Shown piece after piece: positions 17,167 to 25,409 of a stretch of 35,218 bases of DNA (positions within the stretch are counted from its first letter, which is position 1; each line of letters starts with the position of its first letter). The translations under genes were made by a program, and so were the position numbers. The notes under the pieces were generated by a model, which searched no databases, was not told where the DNA came from, and saw only the letters and a program-made list of their open reading frames with translations. Source of the DNA: Lachnospiraceae bacterium. GTDB taxonomy: Bacteria; Bacillota; Clostridia; Lachnospirales; Lachnospiraceae. The stretch spans positions 1 through 35,218 of the forward strand of contig JAFLTA010000029.1 of NCBI GenBank assembly GCA_022510685.1. The letters run 5' to 3'.

Positions 17167-17913
17167 ATGGAAAAAATACAGATATTTGTTTTGACGAACC
17201 GTATTATTCCGAAGGGATATAGTGAAATCTACTATCCTTTTTATCTGGGTACAGGTTGGGAGCATAGTTCCGGTGCTTACTACGAAGACAGCGGTACCAA
17301 TATCGCAGATAAGCATGAAATGTATGCGGATTTGGGTGGTTTTTATTGGATATGGAAAAATATAGAAGCAGATATTGTGGGAATTTCTCAATATCGAAAA
17401 TATTTTTTTTCGGAAAGGGAGAAAGATCGTTTTATCCAGTCAGAAGAGATTCTTTTTTTACTTTCCCAATATGATATTTTAGTTCCACTTGCTTTTGTTA
17501 ATCCGCATGAAACCATTTATGAGAAATATCAGCATAATACATGCATTGAGGATTTGGAGATTGCCAGAGATATTTTGCGGGAAAAATATCCGGAGTATCT
17601 GGAAGGCTTTGATGTGATTATGGGTGGATGCCGTATGCATGGTTTCAATATGTGGATTGCCAGAAAAAAGATATTTGATAAATATTGTGCCTGGATTTTT
17701 TCTATTTTGCAGGAGGCAGAACACAGGATTGACTGGGACAGTCATCCTCAGAATATGAAGCGTGCCCTTGCCTTTTTGTCAGAATATCTGTTTTCAGTAT
17801 GGTTACTACATGAAAACCTGAAAATATATGAATTATGCCCCCGTGTGATCACGGCAAAAGGATTGGCACCGGATGAAACTATGATCCGTACTTTTTCTAC
17901 AACAGAACATTAA
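17167..17913 (+). CDS. DUF4422 glycosyltransferase-like protein
   Basis: 248 residues with the DUF4422 hallmarks: an N-terminal IQIFVLTNR strand, GTNIADKHEMYADLGGFYWIWKN, then IVGISQYRKYFF, and a central MGGCRMHGFNMWIARKKIFDKYCAWIF. The family is found in capsule and exopolysaccharide clusters and is thought to be a glycosyltransferase. No signal peptide or membrane segment. ATG 17167 follows TTAGGAG. It is co-transcribed with the preceding small protein. The two form an isolated AT-rich cassette without other glycan genes around it, suggesting acquisition or a remnant of a larger locus. Confidence 0.85.
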   Translation: MEKIQIFVLTNRIIPKGYSEIYYPFYLGTGWEHSSGAYYEDSGTNIADKHEMYADLGGFYWIWKNIEADIVGISQYRKYFFSEREKDRFIQSEEILFLLSQYDILVPLAFVNPHETIYEKYQHNTCIEDLEIARDILREKYPEYLEGFDVIMGGCRMHGFNMWIARKKIFDKYCAWIFSILQEAEHRIDWDSHPQNMKRALAFLSEYLFSVWLLHENLKIYELCPRVITAKGLAPDETMIRTFSTTEH

Positions 17914-17936
17914 TGAATAGGAATGAGGTAACTACT

Positions 17937-17999
17937 ATGTCGGTAGCAATGTCTGGAAATATTTCGGGATTTATATCAAGGCGTTTGGTGCCAGAATGA
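17937..17999 (+). other. Possible remnant open frame after the DUF4422 gene
   Basis: An ATG preceded by GAATGAGG opens only 20 codons. In another phase the same DNA reads VWKYFGIYIKAFGARMNY, which looks more protein-like but has no start. This fits a decayed third gene of the cassette; it may also be chance. Confidence 0.25.
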
Positions 18000-18021
18000 A
18001 TTATCGAATTAATTCGATAAT
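18000..18021. repeat. Perfect 22-bp palindrome without loop
   Basis: ATTATCGAATT followed directly by its reverse complement. It overlaps the stop region (18009-18011) of the minus-strand frame and has no T-run, so it is not a standard terminator; a dimeric protein site is possible. Confidence 0.6.
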
Positions 18022-18331
18022 CCTAAACTGTGATACAGATAATCTTCCGAAGCTTTGATTTCCTCTTGCAGTTTGGGATAAATCGCTTCATAGTCAATTT
18101 CTTCCATCCATTCCGAAATATGCCATTCGTTATTCTCTGTCAGAATACGGTCTTTTATGGCTACAAATTTTTTTAATACAGTGAAGCGATGAATCTCCCG
18201 GCTCCGTATAGTCACAAATTTTTGCCGAATATCAAGGCAAAACAGGTACCATGAAAAACTTCATATTCCATTTGAATTTCTTTACATTTTTTTATAATGC
18301 GCTCTTTTATTTCTTGCGGTTCGCTCATCCT
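18009..18331 (-). pseudogene. Frameshifted small gene, unknown family
   Basis: Two minus-strand frames join into one plausible protein. The first starts MSEPQEIKERIIKKCKEIQ and stops after FALIFGKNL (stop at 18212-18214); the second, one frame off, contains VTIRSREIHRFTVLKKFVAIKDRI and ends DYLYHSLGLSN. An AAAAATTT run just before the first stop is the likely site of the one-base change. The merged protein (~107 residues) is Lys/Glu-rich and helical. I do not recognise the family. Promoter and ribosome site are unclear. A sequencing error is an alternative explanation. Confidence 0.5.
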
Positions 18332-18533
18332 AACTTTGTTTCCAAAGGAAAAAATTACTCTATACCAGAATATCTCATGCTCCGGTACAGAAAGAAAAAC
18401 AAAATTCAAAATCAACTTTTTCTAATTATACACTAACTGTTTGTTCGCTTGTTTCAAAAATAGTAACGCGATGTCTGCTAAACCCCCATGAAATCCAGCA
18501 AAATCAGAATTCACAAAATTTTCACAAAAATTA

Positions 18534-18560
18534 TTAGCACTCACACTTGACGAGTGCTAA
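18534..18560 (+). promoter_or_regulatory. CIRCE operator (HrcA binding site)
   Basis: TTAGCACTC, 9 nt, GAGTGCTAA: an exact match to the CIRCE consensus. It overlaps the -35 box of the hsp20 promoter, so HrcA should block transcription until heat or misfolded protein titrates GroEL and inactivates HrcA. Confidence 0.95.
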
Positions 18561-18575
18561 TAATTGTGATATAGT
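18547..18575 (+). promoter_or_regulatory. Sigma-A promoter of hsp20
   Basis: TTGACG (18547-18552), a 17-bp spacer, then TATAGT (18570-18575). The -35 box lies inside the CIRCE spacer and right arm. The transcript then has a leader of about 110 nt before the start codon. Confidence 0.8.
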
Positions 18576-18690
18576 GTTCTCAGAGCAAAACAAAAAGGAC
18601 AAAATGACAGCACTTCAAAGTCGTGAGTCCATAGTTTGCTTACGAGGAACAAAAACAATATTCAAATTTATAAAAAAGGAGAGATGACTT

Positions 18691-19113
18691 ATGTTAATGC
18701 CAGATATTTTTGGAAGAAGCTTTTTTGACAACTTTTTTGATTTACCATTCAGTGGTATGCGCAGCAGCACAAACGATCTGATGAAGACGGATGTCAAGGA
18801 TACTGACGATGGATACGAGATTACCATGGATTTGCCGGGTGTGAAGAAAGAAGATGTCACAGCCGAGTTGAAGGATGGTTATCTGAAAATCAGTGCGGTA
18901 TCTGACTCCAGCAAGGAAGAGAAAGATGAGGAAGGCAAGTATATCTACAGGGAGCGCTATAGCGGTTCTTGCAGTAGAAGTTTCTATGTAGGAAAGCACG
19001 TTACCGAGGAGGACATTAAGGCAAAATTTGAGAATGGCGTCCTGAATATGGTGGTTCCTAAGAAGACAGCTTCTGAGATTGAGGATAAGAAAATGATTGC
19101 CATCGAGGGGTAG
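18691..19113 (+). CDS. hsp20: Small heat-shock protein Hsp20 (alpha-crystallin family)
   Basis: 140 residues, cytosolic ATP-independent holdase. An N-terminal arm (FGRSFFDNFFDLPF) is followed by the alpha-crystallin domain: MKTDVKDTDDGYEITMDLPGVKKEDVTAELKDGYLKISA, then YIYRERYSGSCSRSFYV, and the conserved AKFENGVLNMVVPKK. The C-terminal IxI-type anchor is replaced by MIAIEG. ATG 18691 follows AAGGAGAG. Transcribed alone from the CIRCE-covered promoter and ended by the hairpin at 19166-19207. Confidence 0.96.
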   Translation: MLMPDIFGRSFFDNFFDLPFSGMRSSTNDLMKTDVKDTDDGYEITMDLPGVKKEDVTAELKDGYLKISAVSDSSKEEKDEEGKYIYRERYSGSCSRSFYVGKHVTEEDIKAKFENGVLNMVVPKKTASEIEDKKMIAIEG

Positions 19114-19165
19114 ATGGTAACACCTTGAAATGAATATATCAGAAACTTATTTTTCATTGCACCGG

Positions 19166-19207
19166 AGCTGCACGATTTACCGTTTGTAAATCGTGCAGCT
19201 TTTTTTG
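19166..19207 (+). terminator. Rho-independent terminator of hsp20
   Basis: Perfect 15-bp stem AGCTGCACGATTTAC / GTAAATCGTGCAGCT with a 5-nt loop, followed by seven T. Confidence 0.93.
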
Positions 19208-19311
19208 TCAGTGTTACCCATTTGAATCTCTTGTCTGTTTACGCTGGTTTTATCGTTATAAATTTGCAGAAGATTTTTTAGCAGCTTTTGGCAACGGTAA
19301 ATAATAGTTCC

Positions 19312-20682
19312 CTACAACTCCTCTGCCAGTGTCCTTCTACGCCGCCAGCTCCCGGAAATAAAGTACAGAAATCCGGGAATGGCACACCCGTAGGGAGCAA
19401 GTCCATACCCCAGCACAAATCCGAAAAATCCCCAGTGCAGCACCAGACCAAACAGCCAGCTCAGTCCGATACGCAGTACAACGCCGTCTAACAGGGACAG
19501 CACCAGACCAAGCTTCGCATTTCCAATCCCCTGTATAAATGCATTAGTTCCACGCATGATTGCCATCGCCGGAAACATCCACAAGATTGCCTTTATAAAT
19601 TCCCCTGACATTTCATGTACCAGCACATCATCAGAGAATAACATAAACAACTGTTTTCCAAAACAAAAATATATTGACACAAAAAATATTGTTAAGATGC
19701 CGGAAAACAGCCATGTATACAACACGACCTGTTTCGCCCTATCCGGCTTTTTAGCCGCAATATTCTGACTGACCATTGGCATGGCACCATATTGAATCCC
19801 CTGTGAAATTTTGTTTATGATATCGTCAATGCGGATTCCCACCCCAAAAGTAGCAGACGCAACCACGCCTACATTGTTGACCATGGAACTGACAAACAAC
19901 ATGGACAAATTGATGCACCCGGACTGAATTGCCATAGGAGTCCCCAGTGCAGCAATCATTTTTATATATTTCTCTTTGATGCGAAAACTTTCTTTCCGAA
20001 AATCAAACCCAAAAGCTTTTTTATTTTTATATAAGAAGAAAATTGAAAACAAAAAGGAAACCGCCTGCCCGATAATGGTAGCTGACGCTGCACCGGCAAC
20101 ACCGAAGCCCAAAATGCCAGTGAACAGATAATCCAAAATCAGATTGATAGCGGATGCAATACATATAAAAAGAAAGGGTCTCTTGGAATCCCCCATCCCC
20201 CGTAATACAGCTGATACTACATTGTATCCCGCAGTAAAAATCAATCCCGCACCGCATATCAACATATATTGCATCGCTTTTTCGTAGGACTCTGCCGGAA
20301 TATTCATAATATGTAGAATCCGGACTCGTGCAGCAAGGATAATTGCGGATAGAATCAGGCTGATACACATAATCGTACTGAACAAGGTTCCGATAATTTC
20401 ATTCATCTCTTTCCGTTTACCTGCACCCACAGCCTGCGCCACCAACACCTGCCCTGCGTTGGAAAATCCCATACATACCATCGTAGCAAAATTTAGTATC
20501 AAACTGCTCTGGGAAACTGCCGATAGCCCTGCCGTCCCCACAAATTTTCCTACAATGATCATATCCACGGTACTATATATTACCTGCAAAGCATTGGACA
20601 TCATAAACGGCAGTGCAAACCAAAAGAGCTGCCTCACGATATTTCCTTGTGTAAAATCTTTTGTCATGCTTTGTGCGTTCAA
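19312..20682 (-). CDS. MATE-family multidrug/metabolite exporter
   Basis: 456 residues, twelve predicted membrane helices in two related halves. The N-terminus TKDFTQGNIVRQLFWFALPFMMSNALQVIYSTVDMIIVGKFVG is the standard MatE opening; the second half starts around IKMIAALGTPMAIQSG. Members export cationic drugs or metabolites using Na+ or H+. I use a TTG start at 20682 because AGGAG lies 7 nt before it (AGGAGAGATAAT-TTG); ATG 20667 is the alternative. It is 29 nt after the dGTPase-like gene and probably shares its transcript. No terminator was found after it in the 100-nt gap to hsp20. Confidence 0.93.
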   Translation of the reverse strand: MNAQSMTKDFTQGNIVRQLFWFALPFMMSNALQVIYSTVDMIIVGKFVGTAGLSAVSQSSLILNFATMVCMGFSNAGQVLVAQAVGAGKRKEMNEIIGTLFSTIMCISLILSAIILAARVRILHIMNIPAESYEKAMQYMLICGAGLIFTAGYNVVSAVLRGMGDSKRPFLFICIASAINLILDYLFTGILGFGVAGAASATIIGQAVSFLFSIFFLYKNKKAFGFDFRKESFRIKEKYIKMIAALGTPMAIQSGCINLSMLFVSSMVNNVGVVASATFGVGIRIDDIINKISQGIQYGAMPMVSQNIAAKKPDRAKQVVLYTWLFSGILTIFFVSIYFCFGKQLFMLFSDDVLVHEMSGEFIKAILWMFPAMAIMRGTNAFIQGIGNAKLGLVLSLLDGVVLRIGLSWLFGLVLHWGFFGFVLGYGLAPYGCAIPGFLYFISGSWRRRRTLAEEL

Positions 20683-20711
20683 ATTATCTCTCCTATCATG
20701 TTCCAGGCACG

Positions 20712-21947
20712 CTAGCACTCCAGCATTTCATTAAATGCCTTCATAGCATACACATCTGTCATTCCCGCCATAAAATCTATGACAGCCCGGATATATCGTT
20801 TTTCATCTGCAAGTGTACCATATATCTTTTTATTCATACACTTATCACTGATATCCTTTGCCCATGACAATTTTTCAAATTCCATTTCGCAATATTGCAC
20901 CAACCATTCCGCAAAACCTTTTACAAAGGATTTCTTATCAAAATCAATACTGTCAAGATAATATATTGTATCTTCTTTCCGATAGTATGAGAGTAACAGC
21001 TCAAAAATCTGGTTCAATATCAGTCTGGAATACTCCATAAAGGGCTTCATGCGTTTATGTTTGTATATGTATTTATAATTAAAATCTTTTACATCATCTA
21101 ATTGCTGAGACATGGTTTCACTTAAACATAAGCCATTTTCAATACTGCTGTTTTCACATAAATCAATAATCATATTATGCATGATGACTGTAGTATTAAT
21201 TGCCTTTTCATTATTTATCTTAGCCATTTCTCTCAAAGTATTCTGCTGCTCTGTATCCAAATACCCCAGCCGGATTGCATCTTCAATATCCCTGCCCAAA
21301 TAAGCAATCTTATCTGCCAGCTTGACCACACAGCCCTCCCATGTGGCTGCCTGATATTGTCCTGCCGATTGAAAATCATCCAGTGATATCAACTCTTCAC
21401 GGGGTTTGATTCCGTTTTGGTCTATCTCCCCACAGTGAGAAATGATGCCGTCCCGGACTGCATATGTCAGATTCAGATTTTGCAGATTACGCTCATTGTC
21501 CTCCAGCAATTCAACGTTGTCCACAAAATAAACGCCGTTCTTCTCATGCCAGAATTTTTCATCCAGATATTTTTTCGTTAAATCCGATATAATTCTCTCC
21601 CCTTCATGACCAAAAGGTGCATGCCCCAAGTCGTGGGATAAAGCGATGGCTTTCGTCAGTTCTTCATTTAGCCCCAAATACTTGGCAATAGTATTACTTA
21701 CGGAATCCACATGAGAGACATGCTCAATCCTCGTACAGATGTGATCATTTCCTGCCGCATTAAAGAAAACCTGTGTCTTATGCTTTAACCTGCGGTACGC
21801 TAACGAATGCAAAACTCTGGTATAGTCTCTTGCGAAAGGACTCCTGATATCATCCCTTCTCTGATAAATATCGTTTTCTCTCTTAGTTAATTGTTCCCAT
21901 TTTTCATGGCTCTGCTGCAATGCTACACTCTCCAATTTCGTCTCCAT
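20712..21947 (-). CDS. dgt: Deoxyguanosinetriphosphate triphosphohydrolase-like HD protein
   Basis: 411 residues. The N-terminal RSPFARDYTRVLHSLAYRRLKHKTQVF and the HD metal site (RIEHVSHVDSV ... AIALSHDLGHAPFGHEGE) are diagnostic of the dGTPase family, which cuts dNTPs to nucleoside and triphosphate and trims nucleotide pools; some members limit phage growth. ATG 21947 has AGGAG 8 nt upstream; a GTG at 21956 overlaps that site. It precedes the MATE gene closely. The gap to the upstream ATPase gene is 86 nt and contains a direct repeat of CTTTATCTTCTTAATA. Confidence 0.93.
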   Translation of the reverse strand: METKLESVALQQSHEKWEQLTKRENDIYQRRDDIRSPFARDYTRVLHSLAYRRLKHKTQVFFNAAGNDHICTRIEHVSHVDSVSNTIAKYLGLNEELTKAIALSHDLGHAPFGHEGERIISDLTKKYLDEKFWHEKNGVYFVDNVELLEDNERNLQNLNLTYAVRDGIISHCGEIDQNGIKPREELISLDDFQSAGQYQAATWEGCVVKLADKIAYLGRDIEDAIRLGYLDTEQQNTLREMAKINNEKAINTTVIMHNMIIDLCENSSIENGLCLSETMSQQLDDVKDFNYKYIYKHKRMKPFMEYSRLILNQIFELLLSYYRKEDTIYYLDSIDFDKKSFVKGFAEWLVQYCEMEFEKLSWAKDISDKCMNKKIYGTLADEKRYIRAVIDFMAGMTDVYAMKAFNEMLEC

Positions 21948-22033
21948 GTAACCCACTCCTGTCTTTATCTTCTTAATAAAAATGCTGTCAGGGATACCCC
22001 CGCCTTTATCTTCTTAATACAATACAACCTGAC

Positions 22034-23428
22034 TCAGACCAATTTCCCTTTATCGAACAGATACAAACCGGGAGTTTCTTTGGCAAGCTTTATCAATTCG
22101 GGGTCAAATCCGCTTTTGGAAAATATACCGTAAACTATTTTTTTCTTGCCAAATTCCGGAATATTTGAACATTTCTTTTGCAAATCCAAATAGACATAAG
22201 CAGAAACAGGTTTTTCGCAATATTGACATTCCCCTGCAAAAATTTTATTACCTTTCTTACAGGTAGCCACAACATCTATCTCGATATCGCTGTTCCAATA
22301 TGCCCCCACCACAGATGGTACAAAATCTATCTTTCCGCTTTTACAAAGAGAAACAAATATTTCTCTTGAAATCACTTGAAAGACATTGCTGACATGATTT
22401 TCGATAAAATCAGATTTTATCTTTTTCAGAACATATTCGGTCTTATCCATTTCCAGCTCACTGCGGTAAGGTTGTACAAATTTGAACCAAAATTCAATGA
22501 AATTATCACTGATATAATACAAACCCCTTCTGCTCTTTCCCGGCGTTTTCTCCGTTACCGGCACACGTTTCTCCACGAGAAACAGCTCCGTAAGCATTAC
22601 CAGATACGGAGATATTGATGTTGTTTTCTGTTCCATATAACCTGCTATCTTTGAAAGCTTATGATTCCCGTGAGAAAGTGCAGTCATGATTGAAACATAA
22701 TTCGCAGGTTCTCTCACTTCTTTTTCAAGTAAAAAAAAGGGTTCTTCATGGAGAAAACCGGATTTATTGAGTATCGTGTCGGTAACATTTTTCCATAGGG
22801 AAAACTTGTTGTCAAAAAACTCGAAATACTTGGGCATACCACCTGTCACGGAATATAACTCTGTCAGCTCCGCAAAGGTCCTGCCCGGGAATGCACTTGC
22901 GAACTCACCAAAACTAAGTGGCTGCAAGCGTATCTGTGCCGTATGTATGCTATATAACGGACCGGAATGCGAAAGGAGATGTGAAGACATCATGCCGATA
23001 TCAGAAGCACAGAGTATCACCATGACGTTACTATCCTTCAATATCTCATTCCATGCCTCACGAATAATTGACGGATAAGCCGAATTTCCACTTACAAGAT
23101 ATTGAAATTCATCTATGATCAGTATTTTCTTTTCCTTCCGCTCATAGGAAGCAAATAACTTGAACGCATTTTGCCAGCTATCAATACGACTGCTCGCAAT
23201 GTATGGATGATTGATATAATCTGCTATCTTTTCCGTAAACTCATTGAGGTTTTGGCGGTCGTTTTCCTCACTTGCAAGAAAATACAGCGCCTTTTTCTTT
23301 TTGATGAACTGCTTTATCAATGCAGTTTTGCCAACACGCTTTCTGCCGTATACTACAGCGAGGCTACTGTCCCGATTGTATTCTTTGTCGAGGAGCTCTA
23401 GCTCGTCCTCTCTACCAATAAATCGCAT
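22034..23428 (-). CDS. AAA-type ATPase with C-terminal DUF234 (archaeal-ATPase-like)
   Basis: 464 residues. It begins FIGREDELELL, has Walker A YGRKRVGKTALI (~30-42), Walker B KKILIIDEFQYL, a winged-helix-like middle (HGNHKLSKIAGYMEQKTTSISPYLVMLTEL) and a C-terminal DUF234 nuclease-like module (DIEIDVVATCKKGNKIFAGECQY, with spaced D and E residues reminiscent of PD-(D/E)xK folds). The physiological role of the family is unknown; it often occurs as accessory genes. ATG 23428 follows AAAAAGGAG; the GTG two codons upstream overlaps the ribosome site. Confidence 0.88.
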   Translation of the reverse strand: MRFIGREDELELLDKEYNRDSSLAVVYGRKRVGKTALIKQFIKKKKALYFLASEENDRQNLNEFTEKIADYINHPYIASSRIDSWQNAFKLFASYERKEKKILIIDEFQYLVSGNSAYPSIIREAWNEILKDSNVMVILCASDIGMMSSHLLSHSGPLYSIHTAQIRLQPLSFGEFASAFPGRTFAELTELYSVTGGMPKYFEFFDNKFSLWKNVTDTILNKSGFLHEEPFFLLEKEVREPANYVSIMTALSHGNHKLSKIAGYMEQKTTSISPYLVMLTELFLVEKRVPVTEKTPGKSRRGLYYISDNFIEFWFKFVQPYRSELEMDKTEYVLKKIKSDFIENHVSNVFQVISREIFVSLCKSGKIDFVPSVVGAYWNSDIEIDVVATCKKGNKIFAGECQYCEKPVSAYVYLDLQKKCSNIPEFGKKKIVYGIFSKSGFDPELIKLAKETPGLYLFDKGKLV

Positions 23429-23547
23429 AAACACTCTCCTTTTTAGGAATTAATATATGATATTTTTAATTATTATAATCTAAATTATACATTGTTTTGT
23501 GCGATTTTTCAAGTCAGTAATCTCATTTAAGGGCTGGTCTATTTCAT

Positions 23548-24078
23548 TTACTTCACCTGAATTACAGCGTAAAAGTCTATGGCAGCTTCCACAAGCAATA
23601 TGATACCGGCTATCTGCCATACGGAAAGTGCCGCATCCTGTGGATATACTGTAATAAGGAACCCCAGAACAACAGCAATAGCGCCACTGACCACATTAAT
23701 CACAGACACCGGTGCTCCCATTTTCTTCGCACTGTGATAATTATGTAATTTACACGCTCCCACTATCACGAGGATGACACCGTAAATTATGGCAACTGCA
23801 GTGATTAGACCGAAAATCAGATCCGAACGAAATGTGCATATTACACCGATTGCCAATGTCACAATAGCAACTATCAAAGAAAGAAGGTCATTTATTTCTT
23901 GTCTCTTTGCACTCAGATACCGCATTAAATACGTGAGACCGATTGCCAGAAGAATAACGCCAAAGAGAATGATAATCGTTCTGGTAAATCCCTCCGGATT
24001 CACCAACAGCAAAATGCCAACTGCTGCCTCAAACAGAATCATTATAACAATAGGAACATTCATTTTAAGAGAGTTCAT
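23548..24078 (-). CDS. DUF308 (HdeD-like) membrane protein
   Basis: 176 residues forming six short predicted helices in repeated pairs (IVIMILFEAAVGILLLVNP; IIILFGVILLAIGLTYL; LIVAIVTLAIGVICTF; LITAVAIIYGVILVIVGA; VVSGAIAVVLGFLI; IAGIILLVEAAIDFYAVI), matching the DUF308/HdeD fold linked to acid resistance in enterobacteria. ATG 24078 follows TTGGAGGA. Single gene with its own promoter; function here is unknown. Confidence 0.85.
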   Translation of the reverse strand: MNSLKMNVPIVIMILFEAAVGILLLVNPEGFTRTIIILFGVILLAIGLTYLMRYLSAKRQEINDLLSLIVAIVTLAIGVICTFRSDLIFGLITAVAIIYGVILVIVGACKLHNYHSAKKMGAPVSVINVVSGAIAVVLGFLITVYPQDAALSVWQIAGIILLVEAAIDFYAVIQVK

Positions 24079-24184
24079 AATCTTCCTCCAAATATCACAT
24101 TTATTTTGCTTCCCCCGCCGGACAATCCGGTAAATGGATTTGCCGGTTATTTATCATGCCAGCCTCGAGAATTTCATCCCTTTT

Positions 24185-24213
24185 ATCATAACAAACACAT
24201 ATGGATTTTACAA
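24185..24213 (-). promoter_or_regulatory. Promoter of the DUF308 gene
   Basis: On the minus strand TTGTAA (24208-24213), a 17-bp spacer, then TATGAT (24185-24190), leaving a leader of about 100 nt. Confidence 0.55.
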
Positions 24214-24242
24214 GCAACGCTTGCCACTGTACTATTTACATC

Positions 24243-24271
24243 TTTAGCCGTTTTATAAAAGGTGTTATAAT
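24243..24271 (+). promoter_or_regulatory. Promoter of the Nudix gene
   Basis: A weak -35 TTTAGC (24243-24248), a 17-bp spacer, and consensus TATAAT (24266-24271), back to back with the DUF308 promoter. Confidence 0.5.
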
Positions 24272-24323
24272 CATACTACTACAAGCAACATCCAATCTAC
24301 AAAATGTACTTAGGAGGAACACC

Positions 24324-24755
24324 ATGGAAGTTAAATTTTATGAAAATATATCAGACAGGCTCTTAAAATTTGCCGTAATCATATCAAAATCAAAAGGCAA
24401 ATGGGTCTTCTGCAAACATAAAGAAAGAGACACCTATGAAATCCCCGGTGGTCATAGAGAAGAGAACGAAACCATACTGAATACTGCAAAAAGAGAGCTG
24501 AGCGAGGAAACCGGAGCCATTGATTTTGATATAGAGAAAATCTGCGTCTACTCCGTCACCGGAAAAAACAGGGTAAACGAATCCGGAGAAGAAATGTTTG
24601 GTATGCTTTATTTTGCTGAAATCAAGGAATTTGCCAAAGAATTACACAGCGAAATAGAAAGAGTCGAATTGTTTGATGAACTTCCAACCAACTGGACCTA
24701 TCCACAAATTCAGCCACTCTTGATCGAGGAATATCAGCGAAGAACAGACGGATAA
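24324..24755 (+). CDS. Nudix hydrolase
   Basis: 143 residues. A complete Nudix box, G-x5-E-x7-REUxEExGU, is present: GHREENE, seven residues, then RELSEETGAI. The box follows a WVFCKHKERDTYEIPGG strand as in NTP-cleaning 8-oxo-dGTP diphosphatase-like members. The substrate cannot be told from the box alone. ATG 24324 follows TTAGGAGGA; the frame open upstream to 24201 crosses the promoter. Divergent from the DUF308 gene. Confidence 0.92.
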   Translation: MEVKFYENISDRLLKFAVIISKSKGKWVFCKHKERDTYEIPGGHREENETILNTAKRELSEETGAIDFDIEKICVYSVTGKNRVNESGEEMFGMLYFAEIKEFAKELHSEIERVELFDELPTNWTYPQIQPLLIEEYQRRTDG

Positions 24756-24757
24756 GT

Positions 24758-24792
24758 GCCAAAAGAGCATCCATATAGGACGCTCTTATTGG
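24758..24792 (+). terminator. Weak hairpin after the Nudix gene
   Basis: AAGAGCATCC / GGACGCTCTT pairs except for one mismatch, with a short loop; only a short T-rich tail follows, so termination strength is doubtful. Confidence 0.45.
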
Positions 24793-24838
24793 CTGGATAA
24801 TGCATAGCACTATCCTACTATTTTAGATTTTCCTCTAA

Positions 24839-24855
24839 TTTACGCCTAGCGTAAA
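24839..24855. repeat. Inverted repeat TTTACGC / GCGTAAA
   Basis: A 7-bp perfect inverted repeat with a 3-nt spacer in the gene-free AT-rich gap 24756-24911. A second one, GATGAA / TTCATC, lies 15-20 nt to the right. Purpose unknown; could form the terminator region of the minus-strand frame that ends at 24912. Confidence 0.35.
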
Positions 24856-24911
24856 CGATACTAGTGATGAAATAATTCATCTTAGTAGCTAGTATATTAT
24901 CATTATTTACA

Positions 24912-25355
24912 TTATGTGTCAATATTATCCCGCAAATTTCGTTCAATCGCACTAATTACCTGCTTAAAACACGTCTCATTTGCTATCCCAACTTTGCTAC
25001 TAGCTATTCTCTTACGGTCAATCTCCCTCATATGCATGACATTAACAAAGCCATATATCCCTTCTTCATTGCCTTCAAGCTTTAACGGAACTTCATAATT
25101 TCCCAAATACTCAGGCTGATAACAAAGCAGCTCACCCGAATACCACGGTTCTATTTCAAGTTCTTCTCTGCTACTGTCAGGCGCAGACTCGATAAAAGGC
25201 TTCCTGACAAATCTGTAACAAAACCAAAAAGCAATGAAAAAGAATGGTTGCCTTACCCCATTTCTAAGCACCAGCACCATGTGATCTGCCAGATTTTCCA
25301 ATCCCTGAATTGCTTCCACAACATCGCTACTCCGCTGCCATTTCCGTTCCACCAC
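24912..25355 (-). CDS. Hypothetical protein, unrecognised
   Basis: 147 codons beginning with tandem GTGs (GTG GTG GAA) and no clean ribosome site, so it may be the tail of a broken longer gene. Visible traits: one short hydrophobic stretch (QPFFFIAFWFCYRF), an acidic middle (SSREELEIEPWYSGE), an alternating polar C-terminus (REIDRKRIASSKVGIANE) and a final RNLRDNIDT. No domain recognised. It sits 54 nt after the stop of the glycosyltransferase gene on the same strand. Confidence 0.4.
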   Translation of the reverse strand: MVERKWQRSSDVVEAIQGLENLADHMVLVLRNGVRQPFFFIAFWFCYRFVRKPFIESAPDSSREELEIEPWYSGELLCYQPEYLGNYEVPLKLEGNEEGIYGFVNVMHMREIDRKRIASSKVGIANETCFKQVISAIERNLRDNIDT

Positions 25356-25409
25356 TCACTCTGTGAGCGATTTATACAAATCATAAACATCGAAACGCAA
25401 TTACATTCC

